DNA of 64,000 nt from Mobilitalea sibirica. Its GTDB lineage: Bacteria > Bacillota > Clostridia > Lachnospirales > Lachnospiraceae. Position numbers and translations under genes: made by a program. This document shows positions 54,007 to 63,053 of the stretch, one piece after another. The stretch spans positions 1 to 64,000 of the forward strand of contig NZ_JAEAGR010000019.1 of NCBI RefSeq assembly GCF_015999265.1. Reading direction: 5' to 3'. The number at the start of each line of letters is the position of its first letter. The stretch's first letter is position 1. The notes under the pieces were generated by a model. It was given only the letters and a program-made list of their open reading frames with translations, searched no databases and was not told where the DNA came from.

Positions 54007-55407
54007 CTAGGAGGATACAATATTTCTAAGCCATTTCTTCTTACGGTAGCGCTTAAATCCCAGGATTAATTTGTAGATCTCCTCCAGTAAAATCATAGCA
54101 TATACAATATAAATAGGTAAATCGAATATTAACCCGCCTAGTACGGCCATTGGTATTCCTATTAACCAAACACTGGATACATCCAGAAACAGTGCTGCCC
54201 TCGTATCTCCACCACTTCTTAAAATTGCTACAATAAATAAAGCATTTAACATTCTGGCCGGCATATAGATCACAAAAACCGTAATGCATAGGCGGATATA
54301 ATCCTCCACTAATATCGATACATCAAACATAGCAATTATCGGTTCTTTTAGAAGATAAAGCATAACCGCTCCCACAACCGTGAGTCCAAATTGGAGTATG
54401 ATATAATTCTTCGCATAGTCCTCTGCCCTATCGAGCTCATCAGCACCCATTTCATTACCTAGAATAATGGCAGCTGCAGCACAGATACCAAAGAAAAATA
54501 CCAAAGCCACCTGTTCCACCGTATTGGTAATTGTAATCGCTGCCATAGCAGCATCACCCATTCTTCCATAAACCAGGGAATACATAGTAACGCCCAGTCC
54601 CCACATAAATTCATTAGCGATTACCGGTGCTGCGGTATGAAAATATTTATATACAAAGTTTCTATGAAAAAACGACAGACCATTGTCCTGTTCTTTATTA
54701 TGTTTCAGATGAATAAAGTCTCCGACTCCGTCATCCCCGGGCTTATGACGGTAGACAAGGAATAAAAGTACTGCAAATTCCACAAACCTTGCTATTAAGG
54801 TTGCCAGAGCCGCACCGGCAACACCCATCTTTGGAAGTCCAAATTTACCGAAGATCAGGGCATAATTCAAGATTACATTTACATGAATTGCTATCAATGT
54901 AATAATAACCGGCAACTTCACATAGTTCATACTACGAAGAATTGCCACATAAGCATTAGTAACAGCCGTCAACGGATAACTGAAGGCAATGATAGCCAGA
55001 TAAACAGCCCCAACGGCAATCGTTCCCTCCTGCGGAGTAAATATTCTCATGACTAAATTCGGGAATAATACTCCCGGAATTAGAAATAAGATGGAGCCTC
55101 CTACGCCAATTAACAGAGACATCCGAAGAACCCTTCGGATATTTAACAACTCTCTCTTCCCCCAATACTGTGCAGCCAGAATGCCCGAGCCGCTACAGAT
55201 ACCAAACATTAATAATGAAAATACGAAAAACACCTTATTTGCCAAACCGACTGCGGCTACCGTGGTTTCACCCAGTCTCCCAATCATTAAGGTATCGATC
55301 AGATTTAACATATTATTTAGCAGGTTCTGTAATACAATGGGCATCGTAATGACAAATGTTTTCCTGAGGAAGCTTTTATCACTTAGAATCCTCTTTATTC
55401 TATTCAT
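54007..55407 (-). CDS. MATE-family multidrug efflux pump
   Basis: 466 residues with about 12 membrane helices, the normal size. The N-terminal half has the typical P-I-V-L-Q-N-L-L-N-N-x-x-N-x-x-D start and GLANKVFFVFSLLMFGI; the second half repeats the fold after the charged loop near residue 240. The family exports cationic compounds in exchange for sodium ions or protons. The ribosome site before the ATG is weak. It is transcribed by itself. Confidence 0.93.
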   Translation of the reverse strand: MNRIKRILSDKSFLRKTFVITMPIVLQNLLNNMLNLIDTLMIGRLGETTVAAVGLANKVFFVFSLLMFGICSGSGILAAQYWGKRELLNIRRVLRMSLLIGVGGSILFLIPGVLFPNLVMRIFTPQEGTIAVGAVYLAIIAFSYPLTAVTNAYVAILRSMNYVKLPVIITLIAIHVNVILNYALIFGKFGLPKMGVAGAALATLIARFVEFAVLLFLVYRHKPGDDGVGDFIHLKHNKEQDNGLSFFHRNFVYKYFHTAAPVIANEFMWGLGVTMYSLVYGRMGDAAMAAITITNTVEQVALVFFFGICAAAAIILGNEMGADELDRAEDYAKNYIILQFGLTVVGAVMLYLLKEPIIAMFDVSILVEDYIRLCITVFVIYMPARMLNALFIVAILRSGGDTRAALFLDVSSVWLIGIPMAVLGGLIFDLPIYIVYAMILLEEIYKLILGFKRYRKKKWLRNIVSS

Positions 55408-55563
55408 ACTTATACCTATATAATTTAAACCACTTATGATGTTTCTGTGGTTATCATTAGCCTTTCTTGTAGGTCATAATTTTATAATGTAATTCAAAAG
55501 CTTCTGTGTCATGTTATGTGAACACAGTTCAAATATATGTATATTAATACTTTCTTTCGCATT

Positions 55564-55611
55564 AAAAAACCGCCCCATACTCAGCACTAATCGCTATCAG
55601 AATGGGACAGC
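55564..55611 (-). terminator. Terminator of rpsO
   Basis: GCTGTCCCAT and ATGGGGCGGT on the minus strand pair with G-T wobbles and end in six T (55564-55569). Confidence 0.75.
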
Positions 55612-55632
55612 TTTTATAATATCAGATTTATA

Positions 55633-55899
55633 CTATTTTCTTAAACCTAAACGTTCAATTAAGTTACGATATCCTTCAATATTCGTTTTCTTTAAGTATT
55701 CTAGTAATCCTCTTCTTTGACCAACCATCTTAAGAAGACCTCTTCTTGAGTGATGATCCTTCTTATTATTCTTTAAGTGCTCTGTTAACTCAGTAATTCT
55801 TTCAGTTAAAAGTGCAATTTGTACCTCAGGTGATCCTGTATCTGCAGGTGTTCTTCCGTAGGTATTGATAATTTCCTGTTTCTTTTCTTTGCTAATCAT
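55633..55899 (-). CDS. rpsO: 30S ribosomal protein S15
   Basis: 88 residues, standard length. S15 binds 16S rRNA early in small-subunit assembly. Conserved marks are [15 protein letters not shown] near residue 22, [16 protein letters not shown] near 38 and the end block [27 protein letters not shown] lies 8 bases before the ATG. In Bacillus rpsO lies directly upstream of pnp; here the MATE pump, YmaF-like gene and a small frame lie between. Confidence 0.98.
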   Translation of the reverse strand: MISKEKKQEIINTYGRTPADTGSPEVQIALLTERITELTEHLKNNKKDHHSRRGLLKMVGQRRGLLEYLKKTNIEGYRNLIERLGLRK

Positions 55900-55991
55900 C
55901 TTAGTTCCTCCTTCATTTTAATCGCCGAACACCAAGAAAAAGGTCGGAGTATCCTTAATCTGAGCATTGGCTGAACATTTTTTACTATGGT

Positions 55992-56020
55992 ATCTTAACA
56001 CATTCTTATTCTATTGTAAA
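55992..56020 (-). promoter_or_regulatory. Promoter of rpsO
   Basis: On the minus strand TTTACA (56015-56020) and TAAGAT (55992-55997) are 17 bases apart. The leader of about 85 bases contains a CCG-ACC/GGT-CGG hairpin that could be an S15-binding feedback site. Confidence 0.6.
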
Positions 56021-56126
56021 CCGTTTTTTAAATATTATGATGAAAGTATCATACGTACCTACAATGCTTTCCGAAAATCATTTTTTTATATACAAGCAGA
56101 CCTTCTATGTAATATTCTAGTTCAGC

Positions 56127-57719
56127 TTATAGCTTGGAGCTAAATTCTGATTTATCAATAAGATTACCACAGACCCTAAAAATAAGGAGAGAAATTAAAA
56201 TACAATATATAATATAAGGCATTGTACTTAAAAACCTCAATTGTTCAGGTAGATAAATTCCGGTAAAAGCGCTAGCTACTACCGCAGGCGTTAAAATCAC
56301 AATCATTAACAACATACCGATTATAATCTTTGCAGTCATACCGGGCTGACCACCCAAAACCCTCTGGAATAAGATCGTCATGCTGACAAAGACTATTCCG
56401 GAAGCGATGTAGGTTAATGCCAGAAAGAAACAATTGGCGGGATCGGTTATACCGCTGATAAGCATACCTGCAAATAGAAATACCGCATCTACAAAATGTT
56501 TTAACATAGAAGAGACAGAGGCATAAAATACCTTCCTGGTGGACTTCTCTGGAATTAAAAAGATATAATGCTTGATTAATTCCTGCTTCAGCATACCAAA
56601 TACGGTAGTAAAATATTGATGGTATATAATAAATGCCAGAATTCCATATGCTGCAGCAGGCCCCTTAAAATTAAATCCGGCAATGGTAACGACTATTGCG
56701 ATATAAAAGGTATAACCGTCTACTAAGATAAACCTACTACCCCGTCTCATCTCAAGAATGTGTTTATAAGCAAATACAACAGCCCCCTTGCCCTTAATCC
56801 GTTTATGATCCTGCTCATTCACCTTAATTCTCTTCATCGGCTTTCTCTGATAGTTGCCGCCTTCCTTTACTGCCTGTTCCGCCTTATGGGTATATTCCGT
56901 AGATAACAGGACATCTTCGTAATAATCCGCCTTACCAAGAGATAGCAACGAAATGCCCAGTACGATAAACACCAGGAAGAAAATTAGGGGTAAGAGAATT
57001 GAAAATAATACTCCATCTACTGCCCCTTTAAAAAACATAACAGACCATCCTGCTACAGGTACATAGCCAAAGAACTTACTGTCAACAACACTCATCAATG
57101 CTTCAAGGATATTCATGCTCTGCTGCTTCTGATAGGATATTACAATAAGTATAAAAGCAAGAAAACTTAGGTAAAGAGCATATTTTACCGCTTTTTTTCT
57201 TTTCTCATTCTGATTCGTATAGATATATACTGCAATGGAAAGTATCTGGAAGAAAAATATCATGATTGCATAGATGATAAATAAAGCCATAATCTCACGA
57301 AAACCATATCCGAAATTAACCTTTAAATTCCCTAACTGATAAAAGATAAAAATTGATGTTAAAAGTGTCTTACCTAGGGAACTGACTAATCCGTAATTAA
57401 GAATCTTTTTTGGTGATATCGGTGCAACAAACAAAAGTGCGACATCCGACATAGTAAATAAGGTTGACCCGGTTGATAACCCAGTCATTATAAAGGTGAA
57501 CAGATATAGAAAACCAAACCCTGCTATAAAAAGAAAGATATATCTTTCGTCTGCACCACCGATAATTTCTCCTTCCTCCCTAGCAAACATAATAGCCACG
57601 AAGGATAAAATTACAATCACAAGAAGAACCCCATACATAATAACGAATGCCGGTTTTTTCTTAAGAGACAGAAGCTTATTCTTCATCCTGGTGATAAACA
57701 GATATGACAGTGCTCCCAT
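56127..57719 (-). CDS. ABC exporter permease
   Basis: 530 residues from the ATG at 57719, which follows GAGGAG and almost touches the stop of the ATPase gene; an upstream start would overlap that gene by 70 bases. About 12 hydrophobic segments, with a soluble loop near residues 225-265. The N-terminal SYLFITRMKNKLLSLKKKPAF pattern (split at the membrane edge) is common in putative ABC-exporter permeases of Firmicutes. Substrate unknown. It forms a pair with the ATPase gene upstream. Confidence 0.82.
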   Translation of the reverse strand: MGALSYLFITRMKNKLLSLKKKPAFVIMYGVLLVIVILSFVAIMFAREEGEIIGGADERYIFLFIAGFGFLYLFTFIMTGLSTGSTLFTMSDVALLFVAPISPKKILNYGLVSSLGKTLLTSIFIFYQLGNLKVNFGYGFREIMALFIIYAIMIFFFQILSIAVYIYTNQNEKRKKAVKYALYLSFLAFILIVISYQKQQSMNILEALMSVVDSKFFGYVPVAGWSVMFFKGAVDGVLFSILLPLIFFLVFIVLGISLLSLGKADYYEDVLLSTEYTHKAEQAVKEGGNYQRKPMKRIKVNEQDHKRIKGKGAVVFAYKHILEMRRGSRFILVDGYTFYIAIVVTIAGFNFKGPAAAYGILAFIIYHQYFTTVFGMLKQELIKHYIFLIPEKSTRKVFYASVSSMLKHFVDAVFLFAGMLISGITDPANCFFLALTYIASGIVFVSMTILFQRVLGGQPGMTAKIIIGMLLMIVILTPAVVASAFTGIYLPEQLRFLSTMPYIIYCILISLLIFRVCGNLIDKSEFSSKL

Positions 57720-57720
57720 A

Positions 57721-58443
57721 CTACTCCTCGCCCCCGTTCTCTTTCTTAGCATCGTTAACAATCTGAAAGAATAAATCTTCCAGATTCTCACCGGAGCCTT
57801 CTATTCCTTTTCTGGTTCTTCTGGCAGCGATACCGGAAGCTACCATAATATTGGTGGTATCCCAAAACTCCGCTACGCTGTCAATCATATGGGTACTGAT
57901 TAATATTGCACAGCCTTCCTTCCTCTTCTCAACCACAAGTTTTTTCAACTCTTTTATGGCGAACGGATCGAGTCCGACCATGGGCTCATCCAGTAAAATA
58001 ACCTTAGGTTCCGGCAGCATACCACAACAGATGCTGATTTTTTGTTGCATACCTTTGGACAGCTCATTACCTAGCTTTTTCTTCTTATCATCAAGTTCAA
58101 AGCGCTTTAATAAATCCTCAGCCCGCTCCTTCCAGTTCTCCAGAGAATAGGCTCTAGCGATAAATTCCATATGCTCCCATACCGTAAGCATATCATAGGG
58201 TACCGGCATCTCCGGGATATATCCTAGATCTCTCTTTGCTAAAAGGGACTTGTTCTCATTACCGTTAATAAATATCTTTCCCTTAAATTTTAAAAGTCCG
58301 GCGATACATTTAATAATAGTTGATTTACCAGCACCGTTTGGCCCTAATAAAACAGATATCTCCCCGGGATTCACCTCAAAACTGATATCATCATTTGCAA
58401 TTAGTTTACCGTATTTTTTTGTAACACCACGAACTGATAACAT
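57721..58443 (-). CDS. ABC exporter ATPase
   Basis: 240 residues. Walker A GPNGAGKSTIIK is near residue 33, the signature LSKGMQQK near 125 and Walker B ILLDEPMVGLDP near 150, with the switch His in ISTHM near 185. The signature has K instead of the second G, common in ABC-2 exporters. GGGGAGG precedes the ATG. It ends at the start of the permease gene, so translation is probably coupled. Confidence 0.94.
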   Translation of the reverse strand: MLSVRGVTKKYGKLIANDDISFEVNPGEISVLLGPNGAGKSTIIKCIAGLLKFKGKIFINGNENKSLLAKRDLGYIPEMPVPYDMLTVWEHMEFIARAYSLENWKERAEDLLKRFELDDKKKKLGNELSKGMQQKISICCGMLPEPKVILLDEPMVGLDPFAIKELKKLVVEKRKEGCAILISTHMIDSVAEFWDTTNIMVASGIAARRTRKGIEGSGENLEDLFFQIVNDAKKENGGEE

Positions 58444-58676
58444 AATAACCTCCCCTATGCATTCTCGGCAGTATAATACTTATGGAATAGTCCAGATTAA
58501 TTAATATTATTATTTTAAAAATTCCATAATTTACATTTTTGTAAATAAATTAACCTTATGATACAAAATTTTAATTCTAATGTCAAATATAATAAGGTTC
58601 TAGAAAACTGAAAAATTGAAGGTATACCATAACTCCACTAAGATAACAGGCTCAATAAACAAAGGTTTTATAATAA

Positions 58677-58782
58677 AGGTTCTATCATGTTGGAGTGATA
58701 CTTCACCCCGATGTTTATGTAATAAAATAGGTTCTATAATAAATGAAGTGGTACTTCACTCCGATATTTTTTGCAATAAAAT
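58677..58782. repeat. Two tandem copies of a ~53-bp hairpin-bearing unit
   Basis: Unit 1 (58677-58728) and unit 2 (58729-58782) both begin AGGTTCTAT and end AATAAAAT. Each contains a small palindrome: GGAGTGATACTTCACCCC in the first and GAAGTGGTACTTCACTCC in the second. They lie in the gap between ribF and the ABC pair, 58444-58903, which holds no gene I can support. Confidence 0.75.
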
Positions 58783-58783
58783 A

Positions 58784-58855
58784 CACTTATAAATCGCCTA
58801 CCACTACTTTCATTCTGCCTCACAAACATTAATGAAAGAAGGTGATTTATAAGTG
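58784..58855 (-). terminator. Terminator of ribF
   Basis: 15-base arms at 58784-58798 and 58841-58855 pair except for one G-T, with inner CTTTCATT/AATGAAAG. On the minus strand TATTTTATTG follows. Confidence 0.75.
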
Positions 58856-58903
58856 CAAACTTTTTAATCTTTTATTACTCTTTATTACAATATATTTAAT
58901 TAT

Positions 58904-59854
58904 TCAATTACTATAGCTACTGTTATTGCCTTCATTTAACTTCAAAAAATAATTCCTGGTGAATGCAATATCCTCCTGCATCTTCTGCTTCAGCTCCTCG
59001 ATGGAATTAAACTTCAATTCAGGTCTTTCATAGGTGTATAACTCCACTTCAATGAATTTCCCATATAAGTCTTGATTAAAATCAAAAATATATGTCTCCA
59101 CTCCCTTGACTTTCTCTGCTCCAACCGTAGGTTTAAATCCGATATTGGTTACCCCCGGATAAGATATCCCATCCACAATCGTCTTTGAGGCATAGACTCC
59201 ACAAGGCGGTAACAGTTTACCGGATACCGGGATTATATTCGTAGTAGGTAAACCTAAGGTTCGTCCCAATTTCCTTCCATGCCTTACCTCTCCCAGAATA
59301 GAATAAGGCTGTCCCAACATCTCATTGACAGTTTCCATATTCCCTTCCTTTAATTCCTTACGAATCTCGGAGCTGCTGATGATGGAATCCTTATATTTTC
59401 TCTTTTCACAGGCTATAACACGGTATCCGTAGGTCTCAGCAAGAGACTGTAACAGCTTAACATCTCCTCTTCTCTTATGACCAAAACGAAAATCCTGCCC
59501 TACTACAATAATCTTCGCGTCCAACTTACCGATCAGGACATCCTTAATAAAGTCCTCCGGTTCCATATTACTTGTTTCTTTCGTAAAGGGATAGGAAACA
59601 AGAACATCCATTTTAGTATTTCTTAGTTTAGCCAGCTTCTCTTCTTCGGTATAAATGAGCTCAAATTCCTTCTTTGAAAATAAGTTCCCCGGATGATAAG
59701 AAAAGCTGAACATAACAGCCGTATATCCTTGTTTCTTCAAGGATATTACCTGCTCTAAAAGAAGCTGATGCCCCAGATGAAGTCCGTCAAACTTACCTAA
59801 GGTTACCGCACTGTTTTTCAATTTAAAATTCGTATTCTCTGCAATGTAATCCAT
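58904..59854 (-). CDS. ribF: Bifunctional riboflavin kinase / FAD synthetase
   Basis: 316 residues from the ATG at 59854, which follows GGAGG by 5 bases; an upstream frame opening is not needed. The FAD synthetase half (about 1-180) has GKFDGLHLGHQ near 20, DFRFGHKRRGDV near 120 and ISSSEIR. The riboflavin kinase half (about 185-310) has GRTLGLPTTNI near 205 and YPGVTNIGFKPTV. It makes FMN and FAD. It follows truB on the same strand as usual in Firmicutes. Confidence 0.96.
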   Translation of the reverse strand: MDYIAENTNFKLKNSAVTLGKFDGLHLGHQLLLEQVISLKKQGYTAVMFSFSYHPGNLFSKKEFELIYTEEEKLAKLRNTKMDVLVSYPFTKETSNMEPEDFIKDVLIGKLDAKIIVVGQDFRFGHKRRGDVKLLQSLAETYGYRVIACEKRKYKDSIISSSEIRKELKEGNMETVNEMLGQPYSILGEVRHGRKLGRTLGLPTTNIIPVSGKLLPPCGVYASKTIVDGISYPGVTNIGFKPTVGAEKVKGVETYIFDFNQDLYGKFIEVELYTYERPELKFNSIEELKQKMQEDIAFTRNYFLKLNEGNNSSYSN

Positions 59855-59964
59855 CCTATCCTCCAGTATGTTCGTCGCATCCTTCGCAAGCCAAAAAATT
59901 ATGATAATCCATTTTTCGTATAATATAATTTCTTTATACGGGTTAATTTTTAGCATATCTACTC

Positions 59965-60028
59965 TTTGTATATTCGACTTCTTTGTATGTTTGAAATCTT
60001 GTATGTTTGAATTCTTTGTATTAGTTTC
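59965..60028. repeat. Imperfect 16-17 bp tandem repeat between truB and ribF
   Basis: Four units of the form TTTGTATGTTTGAAATC lie in the 300-base gap. No gene. The rest of 59855-60157 shows nothing else I can support. Confidence 0.75.
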
Positions 60029-60157
60029 TTTTTCCTAATTTTATTTTAAATATTTAAGTTATATTTATATTTTATCCTTCGTTGAAAAATATCCTTATTT
60101 TAGATAATCGTACAAAATCAAATGGTGGTAACTTTATACGTACAAGGCATTCTTATA

Positions 60158-61174
60158 CTAGGATAGAAACATCTTAACAGGACGAAATATGTCTTCGTCT
60201 ATGTTAAAACGATAGATCCCAATAAAATTATTGTCAGCGTCGTAAACCCTGAACATTTCATAAGAAGTGAAGGCTTCCATATTGTTAACAGCTGTTGTAA
60301 AATCCTCAGCTTCTGTTGTGTCAAAACTAATTTTATTAAGTTTAGTCTCATCTTCCATGAAGTCCTTATTCGAATTTCCTTCATTCGAATATCCTTCTAT
60401 ATGTTCCGGTTGAAAAGAATTACCATTATATATTAACTTATGATATTCCGCTTTTACTATGGCCTTAGGATAAGCTTTAAACATATCTTCGATCATTATC
60501 ATATGTTCTTCTAATTTCTCTGATCGCACTAAAGTCTCTATCTCAGTAAGCTTTAATGCATTCTGTAGCTCAAAACTACCCACTTTGGTTCTAAGAAGGC
60601 TTTTCATGGCTCCACCACATCTAAGCCGCTCGCCGATATCATGAAGCAGTGTCCTTATATAAGTTCCCTTTCCACAGTCAACCGACATAGTAACCTCATG
60701 CTCTTCACAGTTATAATCCTTAATCCGTATATCATGTATCACAACACTTCTTCGGGAGCGTTCAATTTCCTTACCCTGCCTGGCTAATTCATACAGCTTC
60801 TTTCCGTTTACCTTAATGGCGGAATACATCGGAGGCAGCTGCTGATATTCACCGATAAAATGCTTTACGGCATTTTCAATCTCTTGGTAACTTACATTTA
60901 CCTCATTCGTTTTAAGCACCGTACCCGTAAGATCCTGGGTATCGGTAACCACACCAAGTTTTAATACGGTTTCATAGGTTTTATCCTTGTCTGTAATTAA
61001 GTCTACCAGCTTAGTAGCTTTCCCAACACAAATAGGCAGTACTCCTTCCGCCTCCGGATCCAGGGTCCCGGTATGTCCAATTTTCTTCATTTTTAAGATA
61101 CCTCTCATTTTTGCAACAACATCATGAGAGGTAAATCCTTTTTCCTTATATACATTTATAATTCCATTAATCAA
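60158..61174 (-). CDS. truB: tRNA pseudouridine-55 synthase
   Basis: 338 residues if it starts at TTG 61174, the position that gives the usual M-x-G-I-x-N-V-Y-K start and follows GAGGTG by 5 bases; a GTG at 61183 is the alternative. The catalytic Asp is in HTGTLDPEAEGVLP near residue 40. Other blocks: QLPPMYSAIKVNGKKLYELAR and KGTYIRTLLHDIG. The C-terminal part carries an acidic insertion (about 255-295) before the final FRVYDADNNFIGIYRF strand. It makes the universal U55 modification of tRNA. Confidence 0.95.
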   Translation of the reverse strand: MINGIINVYKEKGFTSHDVVAKMRGILKMKKIGHTGTLDPEAEGVLPICVGKATKLVDLITDKDKTYETVLKLGVVTDTQDLTGTVLKTNEVNVSYQEIENAVKHFIGEYQQLPPMYSAIKVNGKKLYELARQGKEIERSRRSVVIHDIRIKDYNCEEHEVTMSVDCGKGTYIRTLLHDIGERLRCGGAMKSLLRTKVGSFELQNALKLTEIETLVRSEKLEEHMIMIEDMFKAYPKAIVKAEYHKLIYNGNSFQPEHIEGYSNEGNSNKDFMEDETKLNKISFDTTEAEDFTTAVNNMEAFTSYEMFRVYDADNNFIGIYRFNIDEDIFRPVKMFLS

Positions 61175-61332
61175 ATAAAACACCTCGTATAAAATTCATG
61201 TCACTCCAGGCAGTCAATAAACGAAATATATGTATACACATTTTTAAATGGTATCATCATAACTCTTTGGAGCAGTGTATAAAATTTACTATAAGCACAA
61301 CTATTTGAATATTTTAATAATTTGTTTGGTAT

Positions 61333-62337
61333 TTATTCAGATAATTTGTTACTCTTGTTTAAGGCTTTCAGCTGTGCTTCAATATGGGGAGTAATGTTAT
61401 TGATCACATCATGAAGAGAGCCATGTAAGGTACATCCGGCCGCCTTAATATGTCCTCCTCCTCCAAAATATACTGCAATTTTGCTTACATTAACCTCGCC
61501 ATTGGACCTCATACTTACTTTAAATTCCTGCGGTGCTGTTTCGTATGCAAAAATTGCCACCTCTGTCCCCTTGGTAACCCGAAGCTGGTCAATAATCCCG
61601 TCCATATCCGAGGTTTTTGCTTCATAAAAGTTCATCATCCTATAACTGACAGAGGAAACGATTACTTTACCATCTAGGACCAGAATACTTTCCATAAGAC
61701 AACGACCCAAGACTTGATTTTGCATATATGTTTTCTGATAAAAGGATTCATCAATCAATTTAGAAAATTCTATTCCTTTACTGATTAATTTACCTGCTAT
61801 CATCATGGTATTCTGCGTTGTATTGGAATGCTTGAATACACCGGTATCATGTATGATACCCACATATAAAGCCTCTGCGATTTCCTTAGTAATAAGGTTT
61901 TCATCAAATAGTCCAAACAAAACTTCACAGGTTGATGAGGCATTCGCCACCACATGATTCACATTTCCAAAAGAATTGTTACTAATGTGATGATCTATAT
62001 TAATGGTCTTTTTCGCTGTGTTAAAATACTTCTGGGCATTACCTAATCGATCCAAGCTACCACAATCCAGGGAGATAAACACATCATAGCATTCATTAGA
62101 TTCATAAGAATGCTTGATGTCATCCACCCCTTTCAGGATTCGAAATTCATTCCCGATTGGCTCTAAGTAAACATCAATCACCATAAGATCTAGGTCATCT
62201 TTGCTACGTAGAAGATAATGATAGAGCGCCATACAGGAGCCAATACAATCTCCGTCGGGTCTTATATGTCCGGCAATTGCAACTTTTCTCGCTCCGGCTA
62301 TTTCAGAATTAATGATATCTTTATATAAAACATTCAT
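61333..62337 (-). CDS. nrnA: NanoRNase / pAp phosphatase, DHH family
   Basis: 334 residues. The DHH domain has the metal motifs HIRPDGDCIGS near residue 24, SLDCGSLDR near 90 and INIDHHISNN near 112. The DHHA1 domain near 230-325 ends in VYFGGGGHIKAAGCTL. The enzyme removes nucleotides from very short RNAs and hydrolyses 3'-phosphoadenosine-5'-phosphate. It stands between rbfA and truB as in most Firmicutes. AAAGGTG lies about 10 bases before the ATG. Confidence 0.93.
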   Translation of the reverse strand: MNVLYKDIINSEIAGARKVAIAGHIRPDGDCIGSCMALYHYLLRSKDDLDLMVIDVYLEPIGNEFRILKGVDDIKHSYESNECYDVFISLDCGSLDRLGNAQKYFNTAKKTINIDHHISNNSFGNVNHVVANASSTCEVLFGLFDENLITKEIAEALYVGIIHDTGVFKHSNTTQNTMMIAGKLISKGIEFSKLIDESFYQKTYMQNQVLGRCLMESILVLDGKVIVSSVSYRMMNFYEAKTSDMDGIIDQLRVTKGTEVAIFAYETAPQEFKVSMRSNGEVNVSKIAVYFGGGGHIKAAGCTLHGSLHDVINNITPHIEAQLKALNKSNKLSE

Positions 62338-62363
62338 TTACTAATACACCTTTTCTTCCCAAA

Positions 62364-62403
62364 GAGATTAGTGAGCCGGTTCTCTAATCCTGCCACTAAT
62401 CTC
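62364..62403 (-). other. Inverted repeat just upstream of nrnA
   Basis: Perfect arms GAGATTAGTG (62364-62373) and CACTAATCTC (62394-62403) with a 20-base loop. It lies between rbfA and nrnA, within 30 bases of the nrnA start, and could modulate translation or readthrough. Confidence 0.5.
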
Positions 62404-62489
62404 ATAATATGAATTATCTTATTTTTATAATAGTTAATATCTTATACTTAAATTATCTTTCAATATATGCATTTTAAAAAAGCTTCATA

Positions 62490-62529
62490 ACAGGAACTAT
62501 GATCGAATAATCCTTATCCTAATTCCTGT
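62490..62529 (-). terminator. Hairpin after rbfA
   Basis: Arms ACAGGAACTA (62490-62499) and TAATTCCTGT (62520-62529) pair at nine of ten positions. On the minus strand six T follow after a short gap, so it may terminate part of the infB-rbfA transcript. Confidence 0.5.
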
Positions 62530-62557
62530 CTTTTATAAACACATCCTATTGTCCGGA

Positions 62558-62986
62558 CTATTCGTCCTCTTCTTCATAATCGCCTTCTTGTGTTTCTTCA
62601 TCTTCATCTTCTATTTCATCTTCGTCTAAACCGGAATTATTATTAACTTCATTGATCAATTTAGACATATTTACACCATATTCAATGGAATTGTCAATAA
62701 TAAAGGTAAGTTCAGGTGTATTTCTTAGGTTAAGTGTTTTTGCTAATTGTCCGCGCATAAAAGAAGCTGCACTCTTTAACCCGAGCCGGGTTGATTCCTG
62801 GGATTCTTTATCACCTAATACACTGATGTAAACCTTAGCCGTCTTTAAATCCGGTGATACTTCAACAGAAACAACGGAAGTCATTGGATTAATCCTTGGA
62901 TCTTTAATCTCCCTGCTGATTAAATTACTCAGCACTTTTTGCACTTCACCGTTCACTCTGGTGTTTTTAATACTGTTCTTTCTCAT
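62558..62986 (-). CDS. rbfA: Ribosome-binding factor A
   Basis: 142 residues. The single KH-like domain (about 5-112) has LSNLISREIKDPRI and VEVSPDLKTAKVYISVLG, with the end block LRNTPELTFIIDNSIEYG. RbfA helps mature the 30S subunit, binding near helix 1 of 16S rRNA, and is important in the cold. After residue 118 the protein ends in an acidic tail almost only of Asp and Glu, longer than in Bacillus. It follows infB after 67 bases. Confidence 0.95.
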   Translation of the reverse strand: MRKNSIKNTRVNGEVQKVLSNLISREIKDPRINPMTSVVSVEVSPDLKTAKVYISVLGDKESQESTRLGLKSAASFMRGQLAKTLNLRNTPELTFIIDNSIEYGVNMSKLINEVNNNSGLDEDEIEDEDEETQEGDYEEEDE

Positions 62987-63053
62987 ACAATCACCAATAC
63001 CTTTCTAGTCAAATCCATTCGGTACTCTATCTTTACTCTCTATTTGGTTTTGC

